Shown here: positions 51,035 through 60,195 of the stretch, in pieces
Position numbering within the stretch: position 1 is the stretch's first letter
How the letters are laid out: each line of letters starts with the position of its first letter
NCBI RefSeq assembly: GCF_014636935.1
Contig: NZ_BMES01000001.1
Coordinates: forward strand, 2,175,782-2,239,781
Origin: Alsobacter metallidurans
GTDB lineage: Bacteria; Pseudomonadota; Alphaproteobacteria; Rhizobiales; Beijerinckiaceae
Length of the DNA: 64,000 nt
Reading direction: 5' to 3'
Program-made: the position numbers and the translations under genes
The notes under the pieces: model-generated
The model's database searches: none
What the model saw: only the letters and a program-made list of their open reading frames with translations
What the model was told of the DNA's origin: nothing

Positions 51035-52270
51035 CTATTTGCGGCCCTGCCAGCTCGGCATCGGCAACACGGGCGCTTCGGTAGCGACCTCTGCGGGCAG
51101 CACCACCGTGGGCGTGCGGTTGCGGTTCTGAACCGCCGCGGAGCCGATGTTCGGATTGTTGCCCTTGGCGTCGAACTGGATTGGTCCGCCGATCATCACG
51201 TGCTTCTCGATGTTGGTCTTGCGGATCGCCTCCATCAGGGCCGGACCGTCGGTCGCGCCCGCGCGCTTGTGGGCGTCGGCCGCCACCAGGATCGCCTCGA
51301 AGGTGAAGCCGGCGTTAAAGCAATCCACCGCGAAGCGGTTGCTGGGGTTGGCCTGCTTGAACGAGGCTTCCAGCGCCTGGGTCATGTCCGATTTCGGGTT
51401 CACCCAGGGCAGGTTGAACATCAGATAGTCGGCCAGCGGCCCCACCGCCTGGTAGAACTCCTCGTCATAGAGGCCGGGCGAACCGGGCGAGATGATCGCC
51501 TTCGGCTCGAAGCGCTGGCGCACCATGTCGCGCACCAGCTTGATGGCGTCGCCCGCGCGGCTCACCACCAGCACGAGATCGGGGTTGAGCGAGCGCAGCT
51601 TGGTGACCTCGACGGCGAGGTCCTGCGCCTTGGGGTCGTATGCGATGCTCTCGACCAGCTGGAACGGCATGTTCTGCTTGGGGAAGATCGCGTCCATCGC
51701 GCCGCGTTGGGCGGTTCCAAACGTATCGTTGGCATGCAGGAACACGGCCGACTTGAACTCGACCTTGGTGGCGGCCGAGATGTCCTTGATCAGCCGCAGG
51801 CCGTTGGTGACCAGCGCGCCGCCGGTCTGGAAGTTGCGGACCAGGAACTTGTAACCCTGCTCGGTGATCTGCGGCGCGGCGGCGATGTTGCAGATCAGCG
51901 GGATCTGGCGCTGCTCGGCGGCCTGCGCGATCGCGAGCGTGTGGCCGGAGTCGAAGGCGCCGACCAGACAATGCATGCCGTCATTGATGGCGCGCTCGGC
52001 CTGCGTGCGGGCCGTGTCGGCCGAGGATTCCGTGTCGATGTGGAAGAGCTCGACCTTGTAGCCGAGGTCGGCCAGCACCTTGGGCGCCGCGAGCGCGCCG
52101 CGGTGGCAGCTCTGGCCCGCCTGGGCGAAGAACCCCGAGCGCGGCAGCATGACGCCGACCTTCAAGGTGGCGGCCTGGGCCCGAACAACAGCCGGCGCCG
52201 AAAGGGTCAGCGCGGCCGCACCGGCGACGAAGTGACGGCGGTTTACGCCAGAAACGGGTTTGTGGCTCAC
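51035..52270 (-). CDS. LivK-type ABC transporter binding protein, probably Tat-exported
   Basis: A 411-residue family-6 solute-binding protein. The N-terminus has a twin-arginine-like motif (NRRHFVAG) and hydrophobic stretch ending VVRAQA, suggesting Tat export. The mature domain starts TLKVGVMLPRSGFFAQAGQS and contains FLHANDTFGTAQRGAM and CFNAGFTFEAILVAADAHKRAG. It is the likely receptor for the LivHMGF system encoded 4 kb away on the same strand. The GTG at 52270 follows GGGAGGAT. The ligand is not evident. Confidence 0.9.
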   Translation of the reverse strand: MSHKPVSGVNRRHFVAGAAALTLSAPAVVRAQAATLKVGVMLPRSGFFAQAGQSCHRGALAAPKVLADLGYKVELFHIDTESSADTARTQAERAINDGMHCLVGAFDSGHTLAIAQAAEQRQIPLICNIAAAPQITEQGYKFLVRNFQTGGALVTNGLRLIKDISAATKVEFKSAVFLHANDTFGTAQRGAMDAIFPKQNMPFQLVESIAYDPKAQDLAVEVTKLRSLNPDLVLVVSRAGDAIKLVRDMVRQRFEPKAIISPGSPGLYDEEFYQAVGPLADYLMFNLPWVNPKSDMTQALEASFKQANPSNRFAVDCFNAGFTFEAILVAADAHKRAGATDGPALMEAIRKTNIEKHVMIGGPIQFDAKGNNPNIGSAAVQNRNRTPTVVLPAEVATEAPVLPMPSWQGRK

Positions 52271-52361
52271 GGGTCGATCCTCCCAGCAGTCGTTGGGCGG
52301 ATCCTAGAGCATTTTTCACGCTGGACGGCTAGGCGCCGCGCGCTCGGATGACGTCGCGAGC

Positions 52362-52565
52362 TTAGGGCCTTGCTGGGCGCTTGAGGGCCTTCGGCAGGCT
52401 GCCGGTCACCACCGGGTCGTACGCGTCCGCGTCGGACGCTACGATGAGGCAGCCGATCTGGTCCTTGGCGCAATTCGGCGTCTTTTCGCCGAACCGGAGA
52501 GGCGACAGGAGATAGACGAGCGCCATCAGCACGACGGCAACGGCGAGTGGCTTGGCGGCTGGCAT
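52362..52565 (-). CDS. Small single-pass membrane protein
   Basis: A 67-residue protein with one N-terminal hydrophobic segment (about 6-22, LAVAVVLMALVYLLSPL) that may be an uncleaved anchor. Two cysteines follow in TPNCAKDQIGCLIVAS, then a Pro/Lys-rich tail. The ATG at 52565 has only a weak GGA upstream. I do not recognise a family. It lies between pit and the LivK-type gene on the same strand, and codon use looks like that of its neighbours. Confidence 0.5.
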   Translation of the reverse strand: MPAAKPLAVAVVLMALVYLLSPLRFGEKTPNCAKDQIGCLIVASDADAYDPVVTGSLPKALKRPARP

Positions 52566-52629
52566 GGATCAACGTCCAATTGCTCAATGCGAGCAGCATG
52601 AACGGAATCCGTTAAGGCGCTGCTAAGCC

Positions 52630-53640
52630 TCAGCCGACCAAGCCTGCCGCCCAGTAGGCCAGCGCACTGATCGCCGCCGACGCGGGAAGCGTCACCACCC
52701 AGGCCACCACGATGTTGCTGGCCACGTTCCATCGCACGGCGGACACCCGCCGCGCTGCGCCGACGCCGACGATCGCACCTGTGATCGTGTGCGTGGTCGA
52801 GACCGGCACGCCCAGCCAGGTCGCCAGAAACAGCGTCAGGGCGCCGCCAGTCTCGGCGCAGAAGCCCTGCATCGGCGTCAGCCGGGTGATCTTCGAGCCC
52901 ATGGTGTGGACGATGCGCCAGCCGCCGAACAACGTGCCGATCGCCATAGCGGCCTGGCAGGACAGAACCACCCAGAGCGGCACGTGGAATCCGCCCTCCA
53001 TGTAGCCCTGCGAGTAGAGCAGCACCGCGATGATGCCCATCGTTTTCTGCGCGTCGTTGCCGCCATGGCCCAGGGAGTACAGCGAGGCGCTGACGAATTG
53101 CAGAACGCGGAACGTACTGTCGACCGCGAGTGGCGTCTGGCGCACGAAAATCCAGGACACCATGAGAACCAGCAGCAGCGCCAGGACGAAGCCGACAAGA
53201 GGCGACAGCACGATGGCGGAAGCGGTTTTCGCGAACCCGCTCCAGACGACGGCGCTGAAGCCTGCCTTGGCGAGGCCCGCGCCGACGAGGCCGCCGATCA
53301 GTGCATGCGAACTGCTCGACGGGATGCCGAGCACCCAGGTGATCACATTCCAGGTAATTGCGCCCACCAGCGCGCCGAAGATGACGCGCGGCGTGACGAT
53401 GCTGACCTCGATGATGCCGGTCCCGAGCGTCTGGGCGACATGCAGGCCGAAGAACAGGAAGGCGATGAAGTTGAAGAACGCCGCCCAGAACACGGCGTAG
53501 CGGGGCCGCAGCACCCGGGTCGACACGATGGTGGCGATCGAGTTGGCGGCGTCATGGAGGCCGTTCAGGAAATCGAACAGCAGCGCGACCCCGATGAGGC
53601 CGATCAGCAACGAGAGCGCGATTGGGGCGTCCATGCTCAC
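52630..53640 (-). CDS. pit: PiT-family inorganic phosphate transporter
   Basis: A 336-residue membrane transporter with about ten helices. Both PiT signature repeats are present: FDFLNGLHDAANSIAT near residue 25 and SLGHGGNDAQKTMG near 190, plus GVPVSTTHTITGAIVGVG. It imports phosphate (or metal phosphate) driven by protons. The start is the GTG at 53640, overlapping the stop of the PhoU-like gene; an ATG two codons later is equally possible. The partner gene and NUDIX gene precede it in one likely transcript. Confidence 0.94.
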   Translation of the reverse strand: MSMDAPIALSLLIGLIGVALLFDFLNGLHDAANSIATIVSTRVLRPRYAVFWAAFFNFIAFLFFGLHVAQTLGTGIIEVSIVTPRVIFGALVGAITWNVITWVLGIPSSSSHALIGGLVGAGLAKAGFSAVVWSGFAKTASAIVLSPLVGFVLALLLVLMVSWIFVRQTPLAVDSTFRVLQFVSASLYSLGHGGNDAQKTMGIIAVLLYSQGYMEGGFHVPLWVVLSCQAAMAIGTLFGGWRIVHTMGSKITRLTPMQGFCAETGGALTLFLATWLGVPVSTTHTITGAIVGVGAARRVSAVRWNVASNIVVAWVVTLPASAAISALAYWAAGLVG

Positions 53641-54281
53641 ACGTGCTCGATGACGATGCCGTTCATCTCATTGGCGACGTCCTCGAACCGGTCCACCACC
53701 CGCTCGAGGTGCTTGTAGATTTCGGTTCCGACGATGAACGCCATGGCGTCGCCGCCGCGATGGCGGCGGAAGAGGTCGCGCAGCCCCTCGTCGTGCAACT
53801 CGTCCGAGCGGCCCTCGAGCTTGGTGATGCGCTCGGCGTAGCTGTTGATCGCGCCCGCGTGTTCGCCGATGCGCCGCAGCAGCGGCACGGCCTCGATGGT
53901 GAGCCGGGCGCATTCCACCGTTATGGCCGCCATCTCGCGCATGGGCGGGTCGAACACGCGCTGCTCGTACAGGGTGATCGCCTTGGCGGTCTGGTGCATC
54001 TGGTCGATGGCGTCGTCCATGGACTGGATCAAGTCCTTGATGTCGCCCCGGTCAAATGGCGTGATGAACGTGCGACGCACCGCCAGCATCACCGCGTGGG
54101 CGATCGCGTCGGCCTCGTTCTCGTGCTTGACGATCTCGGCGCACCAGCGCGGCACGTCGTCGCCGCCTTCCAGCAGCTTGGCCAGCGCATCTGCGCCTTG
54201 CTGCAGCGTCAACGAATGCTGCTCGAACAGGGCGAAGAAGCGATCTTCGCGAGGCAGCAAGGCTCTGAACCAGTTCAGCAT
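53637..54281 (-). CDS. DUF47 PhoU-like partner of the phosphate transporter
   Basis: A 214-residue all-helical protein of the DUF47/PhoU-like family, nearly always encoded next to pit genes. Recognisable parts are FFALFEQHSLTLQQGADALAKL, EIVKHENEADAIAHAVM and FITPFDRGDIKDLIQSMDD. It is thought to regulate the transporter or phosphate signalling by metal-dependent binding. It overlaps pit at its 3' end and starts 10 bases after the NUDIX gene. Confidence 0.92.
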   Translation of the reverse strand: MLNWFRALLPREDRFFALFEQHSLTLQQGADALAKLLEGGDDVPRWCAEIVKHENEADAIAHAVMLAVRRTFITPFDRGDIKDLIQSMDDAIDQMHQTAKAITLYEQRVFDPPMREMAAITVECARLTIEAVPLLRRIGEHAGAINSYAERITKLEGRSDELHDEGLRDLFRRHRGGDAMAFIVGTEIYKHLERVVDRFEDVANEMNGIVIEHV

Positions 54282-54290
54282 GATGATCGC

Positions 54291-54734
54291 CTAGACGGGA
54301 GTGGATTGTGTCGTCTTGGATGCGGAAGCGACCGCCGGCAGCATGTCGCGGATCAGGGCTGCCAAACCCGGCTCCTCGACCTGCTCGGCGGCTTCGGCGA
54401 CTGGGAACCAGCGCCGCTTGCGCTGACGCCGCTCGGGCCAGACCTTGAGTTCGGCCGACACCGTCATCGCGAACACCTCGACGGTGCAGAGCAGGCGATT
54501 GCGGCGCAGCTTTTTCCAGTACGTGAAACCGCCGATCGGCTCAGGCGCAGCGTCGCCTTTCACCCCGGCCTCCTCGAACGCCTCGCGGGCGGCTGCCTGA
54601 TGGGGCTGCTTGCCGCGCATGGGCCAGCCTTTCGGGATCACCCAGCGGCGCGTCTCGCGGGAGGTGACGAGGAGGACCTCGACGCGTCCCTCGATCACAC
54701 GGTAGGGCAGGGCGGCGAACTGCATCGCGGGCAT
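54291..54734 (-). CDS. NUDIX hydrolase
   Basis: A 147-residue NUDIX-fold protein. The NUDIX box runs GWPMRGKQPHQAAAREAFEE near 36-55. The first glutamate of the canonical box is Lys42, but the catalytic REAFEEAG core is intact; this variant is common in the diphosphoinositol polyphosphate phosphohydrolase-like branch. Such enzymes cleave diphosphate bonds in nucleotide or inositol pyrophosphates. Its placement before DUF47-pit in the same orientation suggests a link to phosphate metabolism, possibly of signalling pyrophosphates. This link is inferred. Confidence 0.88.
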   Translation of the reverse strand: MPAMQFAALPYRVIEGRVEVLLVTSRETRRWVIPKGWPMRGKQPHQAAAREAFEEAGVKGDAAPEPIGGFTYWKKLRRNRLLCTVEVFAMTVSAELKVWPERRQRKRRWFPVAEAAEQVEEPGLAALIRDMLPAVASASKTTQSTPV

Positions 54735-54776
54735 GGCGGGGTGCTAGGCCAGGACTGCGAGTCCGGCAATCGAAAA

Positions 54777-54805
54777 CTGTCATGATTCTGTCGCAGGAGT
54801 TTCAT
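54777..54805 (+). promoter_or_regulatory. Pho box (PhoB binding site) ahead of the acid phosphatase gene
   Basis: Three direct repeats at the exact 11-bp Pho spacing: CTGTCAT (54777), CTGTCGC (54788) and GTTTCAT (54799), with 7, 5 and 5 matches out of 7 to CTGTCAT. The site lies about 85-110 bases before the acid phosphatase ATG and about 45 bases upstream of the divergent NUDIX start. Confidence 0.75.
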
Positions 54806-54887
54806 CGGGGACCTCTAGCGCTATGGACGCGCGCGCTGTTTGATAAAGGCGGCGGGGCGCACGATCCCGCACCGGGAGGAGAACAGG

Positions 54888-56384
54888 ATGAAGCGCCATT
54901 CGAAACAGGTCGCGTTTGCGGCCGTTCTCGCCGCCAGCGTCGCCGCGACCACCGCCGCCCACGCGCAGGGCGCGCGGCCCATCGACAAGATCAGCCACGT
55001 GGTTGTGCTGTTCCTGGAGAACAGGTCCTTCGACAATCTGTTTGGGACGTTCCCTGGCGCCGAAGGGATCGAGCAAGCCATCGCGAAAGGCCAGACTCTG
55101 CAGCGCGACGCCTCGGGCAAGCCTTACGACAAGCTGCCGCCGCCGCACAAGAATGGCCCCTTCGACGTGTCTGACAATCCCAAGGAGATCCGTGAGCTTC
55201 CTTTCGGCGACCGCCCGAACGCGCCGTTCGCGATCGACAAGATGGCGCCCGAAATCAGCACGGCCGTGAACACCCGGGATCTCGTGCATCGCTTCTATAC
55301 CAACCGTACGCAGATCAATGGCGGCAAGAACGACCTTTTCGCGGCCTATTCGGACGCCGGCGGGCTCGCGATGGGCTACTATTCGCGCGACGCGATGGAG
55401 AAGTCGACCTTGTGGAAGCTGGCGCGCGACAACGCCCTGCTCGACCACTTCTTCATGGGCGCCTTTGGCGGCTCATTCCTGAACCACATCTACCTCGTCT
55501 GCGCTTGCGCGCCCGTGTGGAACGGCGCTCCCGAGGCGCAGCGCTCCAAGCTCGATGCGGATGGCCGGCCCGTGCCGGACCCCAAGAAGCCAGGCGATTT
55601 CGAGGACAATCGGGTCGTTGCGGCGGCGGATGGCGATTACGCGGTCAACACCGTCCAGTCCGTATTCCTGAACAACGGCGGGCAGGGCGCGAACCTGCTG
55701 CCTGCCCAGACCATCCCCAATATCGGCGACCGCCTCTCGGCCAAGGGCGTCGACTTCGCCTGGTATTCGGGCGGCTTCGACCTCGCGGCTCGCACGGACC
55801 GGACCGAGGAGGAATCGAAGTATCTCGCCGGGTCGGTCCGGTTCCAGTGGCACCATCAGGCGTTCGCGTATTGGAAGCGCTTTGACCCGACTACCCCGGG
55901 TGGGCTGGCCGAGCGCACAAAGCATCTGAAGGATGTCGCCAAGCTCGACGCCGACATCCAGGCCGGGACATTGCCGCCCGTTACCTTCTACAAGCCGTCC
56001 GGCAAGCTGAACCAGCACCCCGGATACGCCGAGCTCGACAAGGGCGACGGCGAGGTGGCCCGCATCGCCGACCTCCTGGCCAAGAGCCCGATAAAGGACA
56101 GCTATGCGCTGATCATCACCTATGACGAGAATGGCGGCTTCTTCGACCACGTCGCCCCGCCGAGCGGCCCGGCCGCCGGCGCACGCGCCGACTTCATCGG
56201 CCCGGCCACCCGGGTGCCGACGCTGGTGGTGTCGCCGCTGGTGAAGAAGGGCTTGATCGACCACACCGAGTACGACACTGGCTCGATCCTCAAGCTCATC
56301 ACCGAGCGCTTCGACCTTGAGCCGCTGCCGAGCCCGCGCGTGCAGGCCGTCAACTCGCTCGCGAAAGTCTTCGACGCCAAGTAG
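54888..56384 (+). CDS. Secreted acid phosphatase/phospholipase C-family phosphoesterase
   Basis: A 498-residue exported phosphoesterase of the AcpA/phospholipase C superfamily. A signal peptide (about 1-27, ending AHAQG) is followed by the metal-site motif ENRSFDNLFG near 45 and the second motif TYDENGGFFDHVAPP near 420, both with predicted metal or catalytic residues. It would release phosphate from esters in the periplasm or outside. The ATG at 54888 has GGAGGAGAA upstream; the frame open from 54840 is excluded. A Pho box precedes it and phosphate uptake genes are divergent, which supports control by phosphate starvation. Confidence 0.92.
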   Translation: MKRHSKQVAFAAVLAASVAATTAAHAQGARPIDKISHVVVLFLENRSFDNLFGTFPGAEGIEQAIAKGQTLQRDASGKPYDKLPPPHKNGPFDVSDNPKEIRELPFGDRPNAPFAIDKMAPEISTAVNTRDLVHRFYTNRTQINGGKNDLFAAYSDAGGLAMGYYSRDAMEKSTLWKLARDNALLDHFFMGAFGGSFLNHIYLVCACAPVWNGAPEAQRSKLDADGRPVPDPKKPGDFEDNRVVAAADGDYAVNTVQSVFLNNGGQGANLLPAQTIPNIGDRLSAKGVDFAWYSGGFDLAARTDRTEEESKYLAGSVRFQWHHQAFAYWKRFDPTTPGGLAERTKHLKDVAKLDADIQAGTLPPVTFYKPSGKLNQHPGYAELDKGDGEVARIADLLAKSPIKDSYALIITYDENGGFFDHVAPPSGPAAGARADFIGPATRVPTLVVSPLVKKGLIDHTEYDTGSILKLITERFDLEPLPSPRVQAVNSLAKVFDAK

Positions 56385-56387
56385 GCG

Positions 56388-56933
56388 TCACGCCGAGCGA
56401 CGATCTCTCAGCCGGCTGAAAAAGGCCGCGATCCGCATCCGGGTCGCGGCCGCATAACTTTTGATCGCGATCCAGGCCGGCCGCGAGCGCAACCACGCCA
56501 TCGCGACATCGCGCACGCGCTCCACGAGCAGCGCGATGCGGGCAAACCACGCGATGGTGAGCAGCTTGTCGCGGCCTGCCTGGTAGATGCGCTCCACCAG
56601 CACGAAGCTGGCGCCGTGACCAAGGACCAACGTCGGAATGGCGATCCGCACATGGCCGGTTCCGAGCCAGTAAAGCCCCAAGAGCTTCAGCGGTTCGAGC
56701 AGGACGAATGGTACCAGGAACGCCGCGAGCACCCCGTAGGGCGGCAGGGCGCCGACCGCGTGTTCGAGCCACTGCATGAACTTGAGGCGGCTCAGGAGAC
56801 GGATCAGCGGCCGATACAGCGGCCTGATCAGTTCGTCGGCGAGAACGAACGGCAGGACGACGGCGTCGACCACCGGCCCGAGCACGCGCATCGGGCCGGT
56901 TCGTTTCGGCGGCGGGGGAGACGCGAGCGTCAT
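56388..56933 (-). CDS. Inner-membrane protein of unknown function
   Basis: A 181-residue protein with two or three predicted membrane segments (about 60-85, with PPYGVLAAFLVPFVLLEPLKLLG split over it, and about 92-115, IAIPTLVLGHGASFVLVERIY). A basic C-terminus rich in Arg follows. I do not recognise a named family; similar uncharacterised proteins occur in Hyphomicrobiales. The ATG at 56933 was chosen because upstream codons overlap the next gene. It converges on the acid phosphatase gene with 3 bases between stops. Confidence 0.7.
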   Translation of the reverse strand: MTLASPPPPKRTGPMRVLGPVVDAVVLPFVLADELIRPLYRPLIRLLSRLKFMQWLEHAVGALPPYGVLAAFLVPFVLLEPLKLLGLYWLGTGHVRIAIPTLVLGHGASFVLVERIYQAGRDKLLTIAWFARIALLVERVRDVAMAWLRSRPAWIAIKSYAAATRMRIAAFFSRLRDRRSA

Positions 56934-56970
56934 GCCGCAGCTCGGAGGGCGGTGAGCGCGTTCACTCCGC

Positions 56971-57924
56971 TCAGCCGGCGCTCGCCGCATCCAGCTCGGC
57001 GATGTCCTGGGCGGCGAGCTTGAGGCTCATCGACGCCGCCAATTCCCGCACCTGCTCGACGCTCGTCGCGCTCGCGATCGGGGCCGTAATGCTGGGGCGG
57101 GCGATCTGCCAGGCCAGCGCTACACGCGCAGGCGTCGCGGCGCGCCGGGCCGCCACCGCGTCCAGCGCCGCCAGGATGCGATAGCCGCGATCGTTCAGGT
57201 AGCGGCTGATGCTGCGCGCGCCGCGTGGGCTCTTGCCGAGATCCGCTTCAGATCGGTACTTGCCGGTGAGGAAGCCGGCCGCCAATCCAAAGAACGGGAT
57301 TACGCTCACCTGGTTGGCGAGGCATACGGGCTCGAGCCCGTTCTCGTAGTCGGCCCGGGTGTAGAGGTTGTATTCCGGCTGCATCGTCTCGTAGCGCGGC
57401 AAGCCGTGCTGTTCGGAGAGCGTCAGCGCTTCCGAGAAGCGCTCCGGCGAATAGTTGCTCGCCCCGATGATCCGCACCTTGCCGGCCTTCACGAGTTCCG
57501 CGTAGGCGCCCAAAGTCTCGGCCTGGGGCGTGTCGGGATCGTCCTTGTGCGACTGGTAGAGGTCGATGCGGTCCGTCTGCAGGCGGCGCAGCGATACCTC
57601 CACGGCTTGGCGGATATAGTCGGGCTTCAGCCCGACCTTGCCGTCGCCCATGTCCATGCCGACCTTGGTGGCCAGCACGATGCGGTCGCGATTGCCGCGC
57701 GCCTTCATCCACTTGCCGATGATGGTCTCCGACTCGCCGCCGACATGTCCCTCGGCCCAGCGCGAATAGACGTCGGCCGTATCGATAAACGTAAGCCCGG
57801 CCGCAAAGGCGGCGTCCAGCACCTCGAAGGAGCGCGTCTCGTCGATGGTCCAGCCGAACACGTTGCCGCCCAGGCACAACGGCGGAACGGCAATGTCGGA
57901 GCGGCCAAGGGTGCGAGTTTCCAT
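56971..57924 (-). CDS. Aldo/keto reductase
   Basis: A 317-residue NADPH-dependent aldo/keto reductase. Catalytic residues appear as Asp and Tyr in FIDTADVYSRW, Lys in LATKVGMDMG and His in DLYQSHKDDP. The cofactor site includes SVIPFFGLAAGFLTGKYR, typical of the YajO/oxidoreductase-like group. Substrate unknown. The ATG at 57924 has AAAAGGA 9 bases upstream and gives the expected start METRTLGRSDIAVPPL. It is divergent from the NAD synthetase gene and shares a 212-base intergenic region with it. Confidence 0.92.
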   Translation of the reverse strand: METRTLGRSDIAVPPLCLGGNVFGWTIDETRSFEVLDAAFAAGLTFIDTADVYSRWAEGHVGGESETIIGKWMKARGNRDRIVLATKVGMDMGDGKVGLKPDYIRQAVEVSLRRLQTDRIDLYQSHKDDPDTPQAETLGAYAELVKAGKVRIIGASNYSPERFSEALTLSEQHGLPRYETMQPEYNLYTRADYENGLEPVCLANQVSVIPFFGLAAGFLTGKYRSEADLGKSPRGARSISRYLNDRGYRILAALDAVAARRAATPARVALAWQIARPSITAPIASATSVEQVRELAASMSLKLAAQDIAELDAASAG

Positions 57925-58005
57925 GCGGAATGTCCTTTTCTGATCTGCGGCGCAAACCATAACGGGGGCTCAACGCACGCGCCGCACAAAATGGGGCGCC
58001 GTCGC

Positions 58006-58034
58006 TTCTCATCCACGTGGGTCGCAACTATAAT
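58006..58034 (+). promoter_or_regulatory. Sigma-70-type promoter of the NAD synthetase gene
   Basis: TTCTCA (58006-58011; 4 of 6 to the -35 consensus), 17-base spacer, perfect TATAAT (58029-58034). Transcription would begin near 58041, within the palindrome described next, leaving a leader of about 95 bases. Confidence 0.6.
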
Positions 58035-58038
58035 CTTT

Positions 58039-58053
58039 TGCTCAGATTGAGCA
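58039..58053. promoter_or_regulatory. Palindromic candidate operator at the nadE transcript start
   Basis: TGCTCA-GAT-TGAGCA, a perfect 6-bp inverted repeat around a 3-base centre, sits 4 bases after the -10 box. Its position suits a repressor. The regulator is not known to me. Confidence 0.5.
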
Positions 58054-58136
58054 TATGTTGACGTCGCGGTCCGCACGGTTCGGCGCGCTGCGTATCGTGC
58101 TCGGAACCGGGAGCGCCCGGGCGGCTTCGAAACGGG

Positions 58137-60188
58137 ATGACGGCGATGGAATTCCGCTCCATTTATCGGCACGGCTTCGCTCGGGTGGCGGCCTGCACCA
58201 CCGTGACCCGCTTGGGCGACCCGCTGGCCAACGTGGAACGGATCCTGGACGTCGCCCGGCAGGTTCATGACCAAAACGCCGCCGTGGCTGTGTTTCCGGA
58301 GCTCGCGCTGTCGGGCTACTCCATCGATGATCTGTTTCTACAGGATACGCTCCTCGACGCCGTCGAGGCGGCTGTCGAGGCGCTGATCGGGGGCTCCCAG
58401 GACCTCCGCCCGCTTCTGCTGGTCGGCGCGCCGCTGCGCTGGGAGGGACGCATCTACAACTGCGCGCTCGCCATCCAACGCGGCCGACTGCTGGGCGTCG
58501 TGCCCAAGATCCACCTGCCGAACTACCGCGAATTCTACGAGCGCCGCTGGTTCGCGTCAGGACTCGACACGGATGGCGGCATGATCACGCTGGCCGGGCA
58601 CGAGGCCGCCTTCGGGCCCGACCTCCTGTTCGACGCGCAGGACGTGCCGGGCCTCGTGGTGCACGCCGAGATCTGCGAAGACCTGTGGGTGCCGGCGCCG
58701 CCGAGCGGCTTCGGCGCGCTGGCGGGCGCTACGGTGCTCGCCAACCTCTCGGCCAGCAACATCACCATCGCGAAGGCCGAGACGCGGGCCCAGCTTTGCG
58801 CGTCGCAGTCGGCGCGTTGCCTGGCCGCCTACCTGTATGCGGCGGCGGGCGCTGGCGAGTCGACCACCGATCTTGCCTGGGACGGCCAGACCTCCATCTA
58901 CGAGAACGGCGCACTGCTGGCCGAAAGCGCGCGATTTCCCGAGGGCGCGCAATACGTGCTCGCCGACGTCGACCTCGACCGCCTGCGGCAGGAGCGCGCC
59001 CGGCAGGGCACGTTCGACGACAATCGCGGCCTTGCAGCCGGGGCCATCGCGTTCCGCCGGATCGGTTTTGCCGTGGAGCCGCACGGAGAGGACTGCGGCT
59101 TCATGCGCCGGGTCGAGCGCTTCCCGTTCGTACCCGCCGACCCGGAGCGCCTCGCGCAGGACTGCTACGAAGCCTACAACATTCAGGTCGCCGGCATCGT
59201 GCAGCGGCTCAAGGCCTCAGGCGTCAAGCGGGCTGTGATCGGGGTTTCGGGCGGCCTGGATTCCACCCAGGCGCTGATCGTCGTCGCCAAAGCGATGGAC
59301 CTGCTGAAGCGCCCGCGCACCGACATCATGGCCTACACGATGCCGGGTTTCGCCACAGGCGATGAAACCAAGGCCAACGCTATCGCGCTGATGTCCTCGC
59401 TCGGAGTGACCTGGAGCGAGCTCGACATCCGCCCTGCCGCTCGCCAAATGCTGGCCGATCTCGACCACCCGTTCGCAAAAGGCGAGGCGGTCTACGACGT
59501 CACCTTTGAAAACGTTCAGGCGGGGCTCCGGACCGACTACCTGTTTCGGCTCGCCAATCACAACGACGGCATGGTGATCGGCACAGGCGACCTTTCGGAA
59601 CTCGGCCTCGGCTGGTGCACCTACGGGGTCGGGGACCAGATGTCCCACTATAACGTCAACGCCGGCGTGCCCAAGACGCTGATCCAACACCTGATCCGCT
59701 GGGTCATTGCATCCGGCCAATTCGACGACAGCGTTGGCAGGACGCTCGACGCCATCTTGGGAACCGAGATTTCGCCCGAGCTGGTGCCCGTGGAGGCCGG
59801 TGAGAAACCGCAGAGCACGGAGGCCAAGGTTGGCCCGTACGAGCTGCAAGATTTCAACCTGTTCTACACGCTGCGCTACGGCTTCCGGCCTTCCAAGATC
59901 GCCTTCATGGCGCTGCACGCCTGGGGCGACCCGGAATCCGGCGCATGGCCGCCGGGATTTCCGGACGATCGCCGCCGGGCGCATGGTCTGCCGGAGATCC
60001 GCCGCTGGCTGGAGGTGTTCCTCCGCCGCTTCTTCGCCTTCAGCCAGTTCAAGCGCTCGGCCATGCCGAACGGGCCCAAGGTGGTCGCGGGCGGCTCGCT
60101 GTCGCCGCGCGGCGACTGGCGTGCGCCATCGGATGGGAACGCCGACGTCTGGCTGGCCGAACTGGAACGCAACGTCCCGAAGGAGTAG
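58137..60188 (+). CDS. nadE: Glutamine-dependent NAD+ synthetase
   Basis: A 683-residue two-domain enzyme. The N-terminal nitrilase-type glutaminase (about 1-290) has the triad Glu55 (FPELALSGY), Lys124 ([12 protein letters not shown]) and Cys180 (AEICEDLW). The C-terminal ATP-pyrophosphatase synthetase domain (about 340-640) has the P-loop SGGLDSTQ near 370 and the conserved [12 protein letters not shown]. It makes NAD from nicotinate adenine dinucleotide using ammonia from glutamine. The ATG at 58137 is chosen; another three codons later is possible. It is followed after 7 bases by an isochorismatase-like gene, perhaps a nicotinamide-linked hydrolase. Confidence 0.96.
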   Translation: MTAMEFRSIYRHGFARVAACTTVTRLGDPLANVERILDVARQVHDQNAAVAVFPELALSGYSIDDLFLQDTLLDAVEAAVEALIGGSQDLRPLLLVGAPLRWEGRIYNCALAIQRGRLLGVVPKIHLPNYREFYERRWFASGLDTDGGMITLAGHEAAFGPDLLFDAQDVPGLVVHAEICEDLWVPAPPSGFGALAGATVLANLSASNITIAKAETRAQLCASQSARCLAAYLYAAAGAGESTTDLAWDGQTSIYENGALLAESARFPEGAQYVLADVDLDRLRQERARQGTFDDNRGLAAGAIAFRRIGFAVEPHGEDCGFMRRVERFPFVPADPERLAQDCYEAYNIQVAGIVQRLKASGVKRAVIGVSGGLDSTQALIVVAKAMDLLKRPRTDIMAYTMPGFATGDETKANAIALMSSLGVTWSELDIRPAARQMLADLDHPFAKGEAVYDVTFENVQAGLRTDYLFRLANHNDGMVIGTGDLSELGLGWCTYGVGDQMSHYNVNAGVPKTLIQHLIRWVIASGQFDDSVGRTLDAILGTEISPELVPVEAGEKPQSTEAKVGPYELQDFNLFYTLRYGFRPSKIAFMALHAWGDPESGAWPPGFPDDRRRAHGLPEIRRWLEVFLRRFFAFSQFKRSAMPNGPKVVAGGSLSPRGDWRAPSDGNADVWLAELERNVPKE

Positions 60189-60195
60189 GTCCTGC

